From Epiperipatus broadwayi (lineage: Eukaryota; Onychophora; Udeonychophora; Euonychophora; Peripatidae), in contig JAQFVV010012537.1 of NCBI GenBank assembly GCA_028023455.1, forward strand, positions 1,428,001-1,492,000: a stretch of 64,000 bases of DNA, written 5' to 3'. The translations under genes and the position numbers were made by a program. The notes beneath the pieces were generated by a model. That model did no database searches and was not told the origin of the DNA. It was given only the letters and a program-made list of their open reading frames with translations. Numbering within the stretch: position 1 is the stretch's first letter; each line of letters opens with the position of its first letter. Of the stretch, positions 25,167 through 38,832 are shown one piece after another.

Positions 25167-25624
25167 TAAGCACAGACTTTCACATGCGCCACCACTCCAC
25201 ACTATCTCATAACACGGATACACTTGAACACATATATGTTGAAAAGATAAATAATCACCAATATACATATTTCATGCACTTTAGGTCAACATGGGTGTGA
25301 CAAGAATCTCGGCCTCAGAGTGGTCTTTGAGCATTCCATCATCAGATTTCCAATTGGATGGAAGGTTGAAGAATTGGGGTGTGGAGTAGATTGAAGCCTG
25401 TCCATTAAAGTATAAGGTTTGGCTATCTTAATATATATCTAAGCACTTATAGTATATATGTGTTATATGTGTAGAGATGGTAATCTGGACCAACTGATGA
25501 TTGCTAGTTTAGCATGAAATATATATATTGGTGATTATTTATCTTTTCAACATATATGTGTTCAAGTGTATCAGTGTTATGAGATAGTGTGGAGAGTGGT
25601 GGCGCGTGTGAAAGTCTATGCTTA
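25167..25624. mobile_element. Inverted-repeat element (MITE-like)
   Basis: The left arm 25167-25278 (starting TAAGCACAGACTTTCACATG) is the near-perfect reverse complement of the right arm 25511-25624, about 112 bp each, with a loop of about 230 bp. The loop is slightly GC-richer (CGGCCTCAGAGTGGTC). No transposase is present. I did not find a convincing target duplication. The right arm and part of the loop appear again at 27993-28100 because of the tandem duplication that starts inside the loop. Confidence 0.6.
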
Positions 25625-27853
25625 TATACCCTATATATTACATATATAGACACAGGTATATAATAAGCCTGTGTGTTTCAGTTAAAAATCATTATCATAT
25701 AAAGTAAGAAATATTAAATATATATATATAGGAGTTTACTATTACCTGAAAAAAGATATTTTGATAAGCATGGAAAATTACTAATATTCACTATTTAAGT
25801 TTTTGTTTTGAAGTTGCTATTACTATCTGGTTATATATATGATATGACATACTTGAACTGTCAACAGCATGCATTGTCAGTATGATAAAGTCCTAGAAAA
25901 GATCATGGTCTTCTTTCTCAAATGTCTGAATACTTTTAACTGAGACTTTAACTTTTTTTTTTTGACAGCAGAAGCAATAAGTGATTGTATGTATGAATAC
26001 ACATGTTCTTTTATATTCAAAACAATACAAACAAATATAAATTATAGCCCTCATATTCCATAAGCTGTCAGTTTGCTGATTGAAGTCAAAGTGTACTAAA
26101 AATCACTGATTACAAAACTAGCTTGACATTCAATGATGATTTCTTTGGTACCTACAATTGCAAAATACTTTCAATTGAAGACAGAATTGGAAAAAGTGTA
26201 TAATATTAATTGGAATATTATCACCCTTGTAAAATTTTTAAAAACAAATTATTTGAAGAGTAAACATGCTTTGTACTATAAACAAGCATAAAATGGAAAT
26301 ATAAGTGGCATGGACTTTATTATAAATAGAAAACAGAAAAACATTTGTGGAGATTGCTAGACCATAATAACGAGATTAGTTATTCAGATTACTGAAAGAT
26401 TATCAAATGCAAATAATTCAGTTTATTTTCAACATGTTTTCATGTTGATTAAAAAAAGTAGAGGATTTTTTATTTAGATATAGAGAATGCTTTGATTTAG
26501 ATCAAACATGTCAAGAGAGATTTAATAATAAAAACTGAATAATAAATATGAGCAAATTTGCATATGGGGACAGAAATGAGAGAAGAAATAGACTTGCAGA
26601 ATATATATAAAATGATTTTTTATTATTATTATGTTTTGTTTTTTTTAAATTTAAAGTGAAAATTGCAGAATTGGAATTTATTTTGACCACAAAAACTATA
26701 TATTTCAAGATTGTAATGTTCTTAATAAATTCAGTACAGGAAATAATTATCAAAAAGTGAGATGTAAGATATGTGTTCGTGTAAAATTAAAGAAATAAAA
26801 ACTATTAAGATAGTATTATTAGTTGATATTCTAATCTTTAAAAGCATTCCAATGAATTAAAATTAAAATTGGAAAAATACTTAAAAATATTAAAAGACTT
26901 TGATAATGGTTTAGAATTCAATAAGCTCAAAAGAAGATAAATAAAAATTTACAAGAAACTACAAAACAAACAGATTTTATATATATATAAAAAAACAATT
27001 CACCAGGAAATTTTTAAATTAAAAAAGGAAATTATGAAGAAAAAAGAATTAATTAAGAGCCACGTGGAACAATTCTGTAAAATGACAAAAAAAGTGTTAA
27101 TGATAGTATGAGAAAATATATGTAAGAATTGCAAAGAAAGATATAGGACCACAAAAGTCTCAAAAAGATAACACAACATCTGATTATTGAAAGAAAAGAT
27201 ATTTCAGCAATAATAAAAAAGATAAGATTATTAATAAAAATAGAAATGACATCATGAAGTGTATGAAAGCATTTCATAAAAAAGTAATATATTAATTAAA
27301 AACATAAAACAAAGTGGCTTCTAAGACAATTATAATAACAATTTATAAAATGTTAAATATTTGAAACAAAAAATGAGATATGAAATTAAATGTATGAAAA
27401 ATGAAAAAAGCTTTAGGAAAATTTTGAAAAAATTATATGTCAAATATTAAATGATAACAATAAATCAGATGATATGGAAAACGCAGGGTAATGTTAATTT
27501 TTAAAAAAAGTAAAAAATAAAATAGTACAAATTACAGATTTAACAGTTATCAATCGATTTTATTAAGATTTTTTTTATGATTATTAAAACAAATTTACAG
27601 AAAAGATTGGACTTAAATAAACCAAAATAATAAGCTAGATTTAAAGTTGTTAATGAAGTCTAAATATTGAAAAAAGGTATTTTATAATCACTTTATGATT
27701 ATGGAAAAATATTTGACTCTGTAAGCATTTTTTCACTATTTAAAGCTTTGGAATATTAAGAAGTAGATAGGATATTGTCAAATTAATTAAAATATAAATG
27801 GTGATACTAAAAAAAATTAATAATGATAAAGATTGATTTCATATCTTTTAAAC
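25374..27853. repeat. Tandem duplication, copy 1
   Basis: About 2.48 kb, repeated almost base for base at 27854-30325. The start phrase TTGGGGTGTGGAGTAGATTG recurs at 27854, and the end phrase CATATCTTTTAAACTT occurs at both 27840 and 30310. I saw only about ten differences, including a 9-bp deletion in the TATGTG-rich stretch and single-base changes in A or T runs. The unit covers the right half of the inverted-repeat element and a dead LINE. Confidence 0.9.
26820..27850 (+). pseudogene. Dead LINE reverse transcriptase, copy 1
   Basis: A frameshifted and stop-ridden relic of an RTE/CR1-like reverse transcriptase, recognisable in pieces on the plus strand. At about 27370 it reads RYEIKCMKNEKS (from the K-M-K-N-x-K-A-P block), at about 27570 FMIIKTNLQKRLDLNKPK (the ..NRL..LDLNQPKEQAGFR block), and at about 27690 YDYGKIFDSV followed by LFKALEY (the metal-binding DYxKAFDSV block and its helix). 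Identification rests on the order and spacing of these blocks. The same family occurs at 55100-55610, where the first block is better preserved. Confidence 0.65.
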
Positions 27854-30325
27854 TTGGGGTGTGGAGTAGATTGAAGCCTGTCCATTAAAGTATAAGGTTT
27901 GGCTATCTTAATATATATCTAAGCACTTATAGTATATATGTGTAGAGATGGTAATCTGGACCAACTGATGATTGCTAGTTTAGCATGAAATATATATATT
28001 GGTGATTATTTATCTTTTCAACATATATGTGTTCAAGTGTATCAGTGTTATGAGATAGTGTGGAGAGTGGTGGCGCGTGTGAAAGTCTATGCTTATATAC
28101 CCTATATATTACATATATAGACACAGGTATATAATAAGCCTGTGTGTTTCAGTTAAAAATCATTATCATATAAAGTAAGAAATATTAAATATATATATAT
28201 AGGAGTTTACTATTACCTGAAAAAAGATATTTTGATAAGCATGGAAAATTACTAATATTCACTATTTAAGTTTTTGTTTTGAAGTTGCTATTACTATCTG
28301 GTTATATATATGATATGACATACTTGAACTGTCAACAGCATGCATTGTCAGTATGATAAAGTCCTAGAAAAGATCATGGTCTTCTTTCTCAAATGTCTGA
28401 ATACTTTTAACTGAGACTTTAACTTTTTTTTTTGACAGCAGAAGCAATAAGTGATTGTATGTATGAATACACATGTTCTTTTATATTCAAAACAATACAA
28501 ACAAATATAAATTATAGCCCTCATATTCCATAAGCTGTCAGTTTGCTGATTGAAGTCAAAGTGTACTAAAAATCACTGATTACAAAACTAGCTTGACATT
28601 CAATGATGATTTCTTTGGTACCTACAATTGCAAAATACTTTCAATTGAAGACAGAATTGGAAAAAGTGTATAATATTAATTGGAATATTATCACCCTTGT
28701 AAAATTTTTAAAAACAAATTATTTGAAGAGTAAACATGCTTTGTACTATAAACAAGCATAAAATGGAAATATAAGTGGCATGGACTTTATTATAAATAGA
28801 AAACAGAAAAACATTTGTGGAGATTGCTAGACCATAATAACGAGATTAGTTATTCAGATTACTGAAAGATTATCAAATGCAAATAATTCAGTTTATTTTC
28901 AACATGTTTTCATGTTGATTAAAAAAGTAGAGGATTTTTTATTTAGATATAGAGAATGCTTTGATTTAGATCAAACATGTCAAGAGAGATTTAATAATAA
29001 AAACTGAATAATAAATATGAGCAAATTTGCATATGGGGACAGAAATGAGAGAAGAAATAGACTTGCAGAATATATATAAAATGATTTTTTATTATTATTA
29101 TGTTTTGTTTTTTTTAAATTTAAAGTGAAAATTGCAGAATTGGAATTTATTTTGACCACAAAAACTATATATTTCAAGATTGTAATGTTCTTAATAAATT
29201 CAGTACAGGAAATAATTATCAAAAAGTGAGATGTAAGATATGTGTTCGTGTAAAATTAAAGAAATAAAAACTATTAAGATAGTATTATTAGTTGATATTC
29301 TAATCTTTAAAAGCATTCCAATGAATTAAAATTAAAATTGGAAAAATACTTAAAAATATTAAAAGACTTTGATAATGGTTTAGAATTCAATAAGCTCAAA
29401 AGAAGATAAATAAAAATTTACAAGAAACTACAAAACAAACAGATTTTATATATATATATAAAAACAATTCACCAGGAAATTTTTAAAGTAAAAAAGGAAA
29501 TTATGAAGAAAAAAAGAATTAATTAAGAGCCACGTGGAACAATTCTGTAAAATGACAAAAAAAGTGTTAATGATAGTATGAGAAAATATATGTAAGAATT
29601 GCAAAGAAAGATATAGGACCACAAAAGTCTCAAAAAGATAACACAACATCTGATTATTGAAAGAAAAGATATTTCAGCAATAATAAAAAAGATAAGATTA
29701 TTAATAAAAATAGGAATGACATCATGAAGTGTATGAAAGCATTTCATAAAAAAGTAATATATTAATTAAAAACATAAAACAAAGTGGCTTCTAAGACAAT
29801 TATAATAACAATTTATAAAATGTTAAATATTTGAAACAAAAAATGAGATATGAAATTAAATGTATGAAAAATGAAAAAAGCTTTAGGAAAATTTTGAAAA
29901 AATTATATGTCAAATATTAAATGATAACAATAAATCAGATGATATGGAAAATGCAGGGTAATGTTAATTTTTAAAAAAAGTAAAAAATAAAATAGTACAA
30001 ATTACAGATTTAACAGTTATCAATCGATTTTATTAAGATTTTTTTTATGATTATTAAAACAAATTTACAGAAAAGATTGGACTTAAATAAACCAAAATAA
30101 TAAGCTAGATTTAAAGTTGTTAATGAAGTCTAAATATTGAAAAAAGGTATTTTATAATCACTTTATGATTATGGAAAAATATTTGACTCTGTAAGCATTT
30201 TTTCACTATTTAAAGCTTTGGAATATTAAGAAGTAGATAGGATATTGTCAAATTAATTAAAATATAAATGGTGATACTAAAAAAAATTAATAATGATAAA
30301 GATTGATTTCATATCTTTTAAACTT
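27854..30325. repeat. Tandem duplication, copy 2
   Basis: The second copy of the unit starting at 25374, in the same direction and directly adjoining. The junction shows a short shared AACTT/TT motif, as in microhomology-mediated or unequal-exchange duplication. The near identity makes the event much younger than the decayed LINE it contains. Confidence 0.9.
29290..30320 (+). pseudogene. Dead LINE reverse transcriptase, copy 2
   Basis: A duplicate of the relic at 26820-27850, with the same disabled blocks (NLQKRLDLNKPK, YDYGKIFDSV) and the same stops. This shows the LINE was dead before the tandem duplication. Confidence 0.65.
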
Positions 30326-30959
30326 TTTTACAGCAGTTTTAAAATGAAGGTTATTTAGGTTCTTTAGTTTTTTCATATAATGAGATTGTTTTTACAAATA
30401 ATCATTCAGAACTTCAGGTGCATTACAAAAGCTAGCAGATGAAAACAACAACAACAAAAATTAAAGATGAATGTTAAAAAGATTAAAATAAAGTTCAATG
30501 GCTTTTCTAAAAATAAGAAAATAAAGATTAATAATAACAAATTAGATAAACAACATATTCCCCTCTGTTTCTTTTAATTGAAATATATTATACTTTGATA
30601 TTTCTGCCAAATCTAGTTGACCATCTTCAGAAATAATTATAACACAGAACTGAAAATGAAAAGATGATAAACAAATAATAATGATAACTATATATATATA
30701 AATTTAAAAACAAACATTTATTAATTTGATGATTATAAACAATGTTTGTGTTTTTAGATTAAAAAATTTATAGAATTATCATTATTATTAATTTATTATT
30801 TTTATTTTCATTTTTTCTTTGTAATTATTGCTGAAGATGAGATGTCAGAATACTATTATAATAAAAATGTCTAATTTTAAATATATATATATGTTTACTT
30901 TTATAATTTTACAAACATTTATAATTACAAAAACATAAAGAACACTTATCGAAGATTTT

Positions 30960-31540
30960 AAATTGCAATTTAAGGAAATAGATGAAATTAATTATAAAAA
31001 GATTAATTGAATATTATTAGAGATGAAACACAATATAGTCAATTAATTATGAAATTAATCTTTGATATAGTGTTTTTACTAGAAATAATATAATAATAAA
31101 AAATGACTTTTATTAAAAAGGGAGATTTTTAATAAAGATATTAATACAATATATGTAGAGCTAAAGTTGGATGCTTAATAGAAAAACTATTCAGATTTCA
31201 GACTATTCAATGATTTATAGAGAGGTATATATTAAAAATAACTAGGAAGAACTAAAAAAAAATACATGATGATAAAGCAAACTAATAGCATTGGCATCAT
31301 CAAAACAATTAAAAGAATGAAATGGAGATTGGATATGTTGCTAAAATAATGGCAATGAATAATACATTGAAGTCTTAAACTAAATTGTAAGAAATTATAA
31401 AAATCTAAAAAAAGCCATGAATAAAACTGATGGATGAGATAATAAAGGTTATTGGAAAGATATGAACAAGAGATGTAGATTGGAAATTCTGAATTATATA
31501 TGCAGAGACCCTCATCCTACTGTATACTGACTATACTTGA
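30960..31540 (+). pseudogene. LINE C-terminal relic
   Basis: Continues the same LINE downstream of the reverse transcriptase. Plus-strand frames contain IKTIKRMKWRLDMLLK (the ..LKWxGHxARM block), then DEIIKVIGK and TRDVDWK (the RWRDDIIKVxG..W block), then YAETLILLYTDYT near the end. Frames shift between blocks and stops are frequent. The upstream part of this copy is now separated by the tandem duplication. Solo LTR 31557 has inserted just beyond its 3' end. Confidence 0.5.
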
Positions 31541-31556
31541 AAATGATTATATATAT

Positions 31557-33963
31557 TGTAACCAGTTGAGTTACATAGTACACCCATAATAATATAGTGT
31601 GTGTGCATATATATATAAAGTAAAGGAAAAGTAGAAATAAACACAGAAATAAATTTTTGTAGATATTTTTTCTACATTTCCTAAAATAAAATAATAATAA
31701 GTAGAGGGTTAAATAATAACTCTGATTTAAAATATTGTTTTATAAATTAAACTTTTAAAAGGTCTGAATAAATATCTATATTGTATTATTATTATTCTGG
31801 TTGTGAAATGTAAAAACACAATACTTGTTTTTGAAATTTTTTTTAATTAATTAAAATGTATGTTTTCAAAGGGATTAGAGAGATAAAAATAAAAACTCTG
31901 TTTTCAATTAAGGTGTTTTTATCACCTTAGATGATTCTGTAAAAAGAGCTGATAACAAAATTAGCTCCAGTCTGGGTAATGATTTTGAAGAGAACAGCCA
32001 GGATAATAGTTTTTTTGTAAGAAGGATCGGCTGAAAAGTTGGTTATAATATTTTGTTGCAGCTTCTTAAAGTTTGCAGCAGTTGGTTTTAGCTGACCATA
32101 GAGTTGGCAGAATAGCTACCATGAACTTATATAGCTGAAGGCAGAACATTAGATTCAGGAACTGCTAATATTTCCTTCGCAGGAGTTTGAATTCACACGG
32201 AGAAAATGACCCAATTCTTTGTGCTGAAATTCATAGCCTTAAATGTGGAGAGGACAGCTGCTTGCCTGGAACAGTTATACACAGACAGGAGACCAACTAC
32301 AGACCAACATGATACATGGATTATACTTTTACCTGATGATGACAATCACTAAAACCGAATTCACCAAGAAAAACCTTCCAGCTTGCTGAAAAATTAATTA
32401 CATGGATTCTGCATCATATATATGCAGAAAAGCACAGATAAACATATATATAACTGGTGAGTTATTTTAAAATCAATCATATAAAAATAGACATATATAG
32501 AACAGTATTATTTTTAAGTCGGTTAAAAATCTATATATTTTAAAAGAATATGAAGTAATTTTGCTTGAAGTATAATTAAGAGTCAAAAATAATTCATTGA
32601 CCATCTGGTTTTAAAGGCAAAAGAGATGTTTTTGAACAATAATCCTTTTGGACATTATTTTGAAAATTTTATTTAAAAAAAAAAAGTAAAGAATCGATGA
32701 TTCAATCAATAATTTAATTTAAAAACGTTGGTAATTAATCAACAAATACCTGTCAAAAATTAACTATACTTTTTTTAAGGAAAAAAAAAGAGAACTTTTA
32801 AATTGAAACTAATTTTAAATTATATCTATATTTTGTTTATACACACATGTGTGAAATTTGTTTTCCAAATGAATTATGGAAAAAAAAAATTATTATTGTA
32901 ACAAGTTTAAATAGGTAAAACTCAGTATGCGTATATACACGCACACTCACATATGTAAAATTATAATCATTTTTTTTGTTAGTGAATATTAATTGTATGT
33001 TAGAAATCGCGTATCTGTGCGCACATATATATAAATCAATGTAACAATTTGAATTTTGAATAATAATTACATAAATTAATATAATGATTTGAATTTTGTA
33101 TAGTAATTTTGTAAGTCACAAATATGATAATTTTGTTTATATTGTATATTATTCAAAATCAGCCCTTAAATATCTTTTTTTGTTTGTTAATAATAAACTT
33201 GTATTTAATTGTTAAAATTGTATTCCATCATCTCTTGGTCACATACAGTAATAGAGCTTGTGTTCTCTGAGCTAGATTTGTGCATGGGATGAATATATGA
33301 ATGGGGATGTGTATTTAGTGCTTTGGGGCATCCAGAGATGATCAATCATCATCCTGGTTGGTGCAAAAGAGGATACTCTTTAAAGCCCATGCACTGGGTA
33401 TTTTATTTTAGTTCAGTCTTGCTAAAATTTTAAGTTTATAGTTGGCCAGTACATTAATGGTACTTAAGTGGCCAGAGCATTGAGGATGATCAGCATGTTT
33501 TAAATGTCCCAACATTATTGCTTCAATTTCTGATTATTGTGAATTTTAATGGATGGGCACTAAGCTGGTGCATCCAAGTTATGTTTAAATAATTGCTCAA
33601 GGTGGCAAGGGCTCAATAGTTAACCTGGTCTACAGAAGACCCATTTCCAATCCAGTCACAAGATTGACTGTTGATATATTGTACTGATTTGTTTATTCAC
33701 AATGATGATGATGATGAATGGTATTTGAGTATTACTTATAATTTCTTTATTTATAATGCTGGTGGATAATTATGCTTGTAGTTTCTGGCTGATCTCTCAA
33801 TGATCTCAGAGATTTTGATCTCATTTTATTATTAAATATACTTATATATACTTTGTAAATTATTTATATTTTAAATTTTGAATTGACTGGGAGTGATGAT
33901 GTTTTTCAATCACCCCAGGTTCAGTCCATTTCCTTCCACTTTCATTACCCCCATCCCATTACA
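31557..33963 (+). mobile_element. Solo-LTR-like element C1, plus orientation
   Basis: A 2.4-kb unit starting TGTAACCAGTTGAGTTACA (a self-complementary tip) and ending CCCATCCCATTACA, flanked by ATAT (31553-31556 and 33964-33967). It is clearly homologous along its length to the unit at 35046 and, with insertions, to 44764. Inside are a degenerate TATA region (TCTGTAAAAAGAGC at about 31935), a conserved CTG|GTGAGT splice-donor-like site at 32457, and an AATAAA near 33190. There is no open coding region. Two individually flanked copies with no PBS or PPT between them argue for solo LTRs rather than one element with two LTRs. Confidence 0.65.
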
Positions 33964-33967
33964 ATAT

Positions 33968-35041
33968 ATAATAAACAATTAAGATTATATAATTATGGAA
34001 TAAATTTTATATTTAGTAAGACTAGAATGTTTTCAAATTTTAGACTATATATTAAAATTTCAGTAGAACACAGTTACATGACAAATGACAATCTTATTGA
34101 GTTGATAATATAAAGTCTTAACTGATATTATTTTTTTGAGATCGAATGTGTAGCTTATTCTCTTTCATGATTAAGAAAAACAAATATTTGCAGCATTAGC
34201 CTTTGACCTAGTTGATATGCTGAAACAATTACTGCAAATTTGCACTTGTGTCATTACACCAAAGTAAAGAGCAAATGATATTGTCATATTTGAAATGGAT
34301 AAAACACATGTGCCTTCTTCATAATATTATGATGTGTTTTGAATTTTGTATTATTCTATTTGAATTATTAGGGAATCAGAAATGCAGAATAAAATAAATA
34401 AAATGCATTAATTGAATATAATATATAAAATTTTCATTTGACATTATTATTAAATTTACTTCCATATTCATAAATTAAGAATTATCTTCAATATATAATT
34501 CTAAATGTTTATTTTTTTCCTTCAAGGTTACATAATTTGGTATTCCAAAATAAAATTTTCCTAAATTTCATAAAGTTATATGTCATTGGGACATTAGAAT
34601 TAAGGAAAATATAATCTCATAATATATATATATTTGTGGTTAGATCAATAATATTTTTGTACAAAATATACAAATATAATGATTTAAGGAACTAATGAAA
34701 TCTCCTATGGCTACCTATATTAAATTTAACTTAGCATCTAACTTTACAACATCATCAAACTGCTTTAAACAGATAAAAATGGAACCAATAGAAACACTTC
34801 TATCTATTTTTCTGAGTTCATATTGGAATGCCTAGTATGGGCAGATTCAACATCAAATTTGTGGGGATGTTTTCACGACCTGATTTAAATTGGATTTAAG
34901 TAATATTTACAAGATGGAATCGCAAAAATATTCATTTCAATATACTTGTAAATATCTAGTACAATGTAAATATAAAATAGTATAATTAAATAAAATCAAT
35001 TAATAACCATTAACTGATAATACTATTTAATTATACTGTTA
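33968..35041. other. Unique spacer between two solo LTRs
   Basis: AT-rich DNA without recognised genes. No primer-binding-like site follows 33963 and no purine tract precedes 35046, so it is unlikely to be a retrotransposon interior. Confidence 0.5.
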
Positions 35042-35262
35042 ATATTGTAACCAGTTGGCTTACATAGCATACACTAATATAGTGTATGTGCATATATATA
35101 TATGTAAAATAAAGGAAAAGTAGAAATAAACAGAGACAAAAATTATAGTAGATATTTTCTACATTTACTGAAATAGAAATAAATAAATAATAACTCTGAT
35201 TTAAAATATTGTTTATAAATTAAACTTTTAAAAGGTCTGAATAAATATAAATATTGTAGCAG

Positions 35263-35263
<1 letters not shown>

Positions 35264-35301
<38 letters not shown>

Positions 35302-35322
35302 TATTATTATTATTATTATTAT
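35264..35322. repeat. (CAT)n/(TTA)n microsatellite
   Basis: About a dozen CAT repeats followed by seven TTA/ATT repeats. The corresponding place in element C1 has only a short ATT run, so the array expanded after insertion. Confidence 0.9.
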
Positions 35323-35497
35323 GATTTTGAAATGTAAAAACACCATATTTATTTTTGGAATTTTTTTTAATTAATTAAACAAAATTTTTATCTATTAGAA
35401 ATTCCCTAAGTAAAAACATGTATATAGATTCCAAGGGATTAGAGAAATAAAAGTAGAAACTCTGTTTTTAATCAAGGTGTTGCAACACAGATGATTC

Positions 35498-35505
35498 TAT
35501 AAAAG
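35498..35505 (+). promoter_or_regulatory. TATA box of element C2
   Basis: TATAAAAG followed by GGCTGATAACAAGATTAG. The same surroundings in C1 have mutated to TGTAAAAAG. This is the likely core promoter of the LTR family. Confidence 0.5.
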
Positions 35506-37779
35506 GGCTGATAACAAGATTAGCTTTAGTTTTGAATAATAATTTTTGTAAGAAAGGTCAGCTGCAGAGTTGGTGGCAATATTTTGTTGCAACTTGATGG
35601 AGTTTACAGCAATAGCTGACCAGAGAGTTGGCACAATAGCTACTATGAAGTAATATGGCTGAAGGCAGAACAGTAAATTCAGAAACCGCTGTTTTCCTGA
35701 AAGGAGTTTGAATTCATTCGAGAAAATGACCCACTTCTTTGTGCTGAAATTCATAGCCTTAAATGTGGAAGATGGTTACTTGCCTGAAATCTATCAAACC
35801 AAGACAGCTGCTTGCCTGGAAAAATCCTAGACAGAAAGAGACCAACTACAAACCAAGATTTTATATGGATTGTGTACTTTTACCTGATAGTGACAACAAA
35901 CTTGGATTATATTTTTATGATGGATCAAAAGAACCAGCTTGCCCAAGAGAAACCATCAGTGGATAAAGAATTAATTATATGTATGCTATTTCAGCTATAT
36001 GCAGAGAGACACACATACACGTATATATAGCTGGTGAGTCATTTTAAAATAATTCTTATAAAAATAGACATGTATAGAACAATATTATTTTTAAGTCGGT
36101 TAAAAATATATGTATTTTAAAAGAATATAAAGTGGTTTTGCTTGAATTATAATTAAGAATCAAGAATAATTCATTGACCATCTGATTTTAAAGGCAAAAG
36201 AGACGTTTTTGAACAATATTTCTCTCAGACATTATTTTAAGAAAAATTTATATTAAAAAAAAACTAAAGAATCTGATGATTCAATAATTTAATTTAAAAA
36301 CGTTGATAATTAATCAACAAATACCTGTCAAAATTGACTATACTTTTGAGAACTTATAAATTGAAACTAATTTTAAATTGTATCTATATTTTGTTTATAC
36401 ACAAGTATAGGTGTGAAATTTGTTTTCCAAATGAATTAATTATGGAAAATATAATATTGTTATAACAAATTGAAATAGATAAAAGTCAGTGTGCGTTTAT
36501 ACATGCACACTCATATAGTAAAATTTTAATACTATTTTTTATTAAATGTCAATTCATTTATTGAATATTTATTATATATTATAAATCGCACGTCTGTGCA
36601 CATATATATGTAAACAATAGTAATAATTTGAATATATTTTATTATACTTTTTGTAAATTAATGTAACAATTTAAATTTTGAATAGTAATTATGCAAATTA
36701 CCAATGTAATAATTATTTTATGTTTAATTGAAATATCTTCCTCATATGTTATAAAACGCCCGTCTGTGTACGGATATATATATATGTGCGTTTATAAAAT
36801 CTAATTGAGAAATCTTGTAAAAATAATGTAATAACTTTAGTTGTGTAAATGATTTGTATATTTTTCAAAATCAGAACCCTTAACCTATAAGACCTTAAAT
36901 ATCTTTTTTTTTTTTGTTTGTTATTAATAAACTTGTATTTACTTGTTAAAAATTGTTTTTATCATCTCTTGGTCACGTACAGTAATAGAGCTTGTGTTCC
37001 TGAGCTAGATTCAGACATGGATAAATGGGGATGTGTTTAGTGCTTTGGGCATCCAGAGATGATCAATCATCATCCTGGTTGGCGCAAAAGAGGATACTCT
37101 TTAAAGCCCATGCACTATTTTTTATTTTGCTTTAGTCTTATTAAAAATTTAAGTTTATAGTTGGCCAGTACAACTGGCCTGAGCATTGATGATGATCAGC
37201 ATGCTTTAATGATCCAGCATTATTGTTTTGATTTCTGATCATTGTGTATTTTTAATGGATTGGCACTAAGCTGGTGCATCCACGTTATGTTTATATAATT
37301 GCCCAAGATGGCAAAGGCTCAATGGTTAGTCTGGTCTACAGAAGATCCATTTCCAATCCAGTCACAAGATGGACTGCTGATTTTATTCTGATTTATTGTA
37401 CTGATTTGTTTGTTCCCATCAATGGTGATGATGGTAAGATCTCTCAAATATTTACTTGTATTTATTTTTTTTAAATGATAGTGCTGGTGGTTAATTATGC
37501 TTTTAGTTGCTCTTTCTGAGTGACTGGCTGGTCTCTCAATGTTCTCAGAGATCCTCTAATATCATTTTATTATAAATATGTATTACTTGTATGTACACTT
37601 TTGTAAATTATTGATATTTAATTTTATATTGTTGACTTGGGAATGATGATGATTTTGGCATCACCCAGTTTCATTCATTTTTCACCACATATCTCACCCA
37701 CCCCCACCCCGTTACAATATATACATATATAATCATAGTCATAATATGGTTTTGTGCATCAAATAATAGCCAATGCTGA

Positions 37780-37953
37780 TCAGAATGTGAAAATAGTTGC
37801 AAGTGTTTAGAAACAATAATTAAAGAAAAGGACCAGCAAGCTCATAGAGAATTGAAGCAATCGTATAAATATCAACTTGAAAAGACAAATGTATTACTCA
37901 TCAGACATAAGCATAATCAGAAATTAATGCAGATTGAATTCAGCAATTGGTAG
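37780..37953 (+). other. Short coiled-coil-like frame, possible exon relic
   Basis: An open frame of 57 codons reading SECENSCKCLETIIKEKDQQ, then AHRELKQSYKYQLEKT and further, ending FSNW and a stop. The residue mix (charged, Gln-rich, two early Cys) differs from random AT-rich translation. It has no ATG and only a weak AG (37768-37769) upstream. It may be an exon or pseudogene fragment; I do not recognise it. Confidence 0.25.
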
Positions 37954-38832
37954 CTGGAACATTAACCATATTTGTCATGAATTAGATTTTGGCTAAAATT
38001 ATCATTACACACGTATAGATATAAATATTATATATAAATGAATAGTTTATTGCACAAAAGTTCATAAGAAGTTTAAAAATTAAAAGTCACAAGTTAGGAC
38101 ACAATCAATGGATCTTTGTCTCCAGGGTTTGCTGCTATGAATAATGCATGGCTTATATATACAAAGTGAAAGAGAGAAAAAAATGCATTTGAAATTTAAA
38201 TTGTAGATAGTAATAATATTTAATTGATATATGAAATTATTTGTAAGTTTATGTATTCATATTTTTGTTAATATATATGAGATTAGAAAAATTATTTTAA
38301 TAAAAAATGAATGAGATTCATTATTATATTTAAAATGCATATATTTAACATTTGAGAGAGAGAAAAAAAAATGTATTTCTAACAAATCTACCAAATATAT
38401 AATGAATATTGCAAAAAAAAAAATTTTTTTTGACCTGATTAACATACATAGATTATAAGTTTTTCTTATAAATGAAAAATCTTAATACAAAATTAAAAGG
38501 ATGTTTTGATAGCAAAAGTAATATATAAAAACGAAAAATTTTAGAAAGAAAAAATAATGAATGCAACATATTAAACAATAAACTTTTAAAATAACTATTA
38601 AAAAAATTTACAGGAAAAAGGGGGAGATGAAAAAGGGAGAGAAAAACAATTTATTTTTATATAAATTAAGAATAGCCTGTGAGTTAACTTAATATTATAA
38701 GAAATGATGAAAATGTGATTAAAAACTAAACTAAAATGTTAAAAAAAAATCATGAATTATCAAATTTTATCAAAACTATTAAAATAACAACTCTAAATAG
38801 AATATTATTCATAAAACAATTACAGAAATAAC

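Larger units (their letters stand above)
35046..37716 (+). mobile_element. Solo-LTR-like element C2, plus orientation
   Basis: A 2.7-kb copy of the 31557 element. It starts TGTAACCAGTTGGCTTACA and ends CCCACCCCGTTACA, flanked by ATAT on both sides (35042-35045 and 37717-37720). It keeps a good TATA box (TATAAAAG at 35498), a GTGAGT site at 36034 and an AATAAA near 36930. It differs from C1 by many substitutions, a (CAT)n expansion at 35264 and small indels, so the two inserted separately. The frame 35763-35966 is not conserved in C1 and is not a gene. Confidence 0.65.

Noticed and set aside
26511-29222. Identical 80-codon minus frames at 26511-26753 and 28980-29222
   Set aside because: Identical because of the tandem duplication; the sequence is antisense to decayed LINE DNA and is low-complexity.
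35143-35346. Minus frame with a run of Met and Ile
   Set aside because: It is only the translation of the CAT/TTA microsatellite within a solo LTR.
35763-36030. Overlapping plus frames in solo LTR C2
   Set aside because: The homologous place in element C1 does not keep either frame open.
31557-37716. Interpreting the units at 31557 and 35046 as the two LTRs of one element
   Set aside because: Each unit has its own ATAT on both sides, the 1.1-kb spacer lacks a primer site and purine tract, and the units are well diverged.
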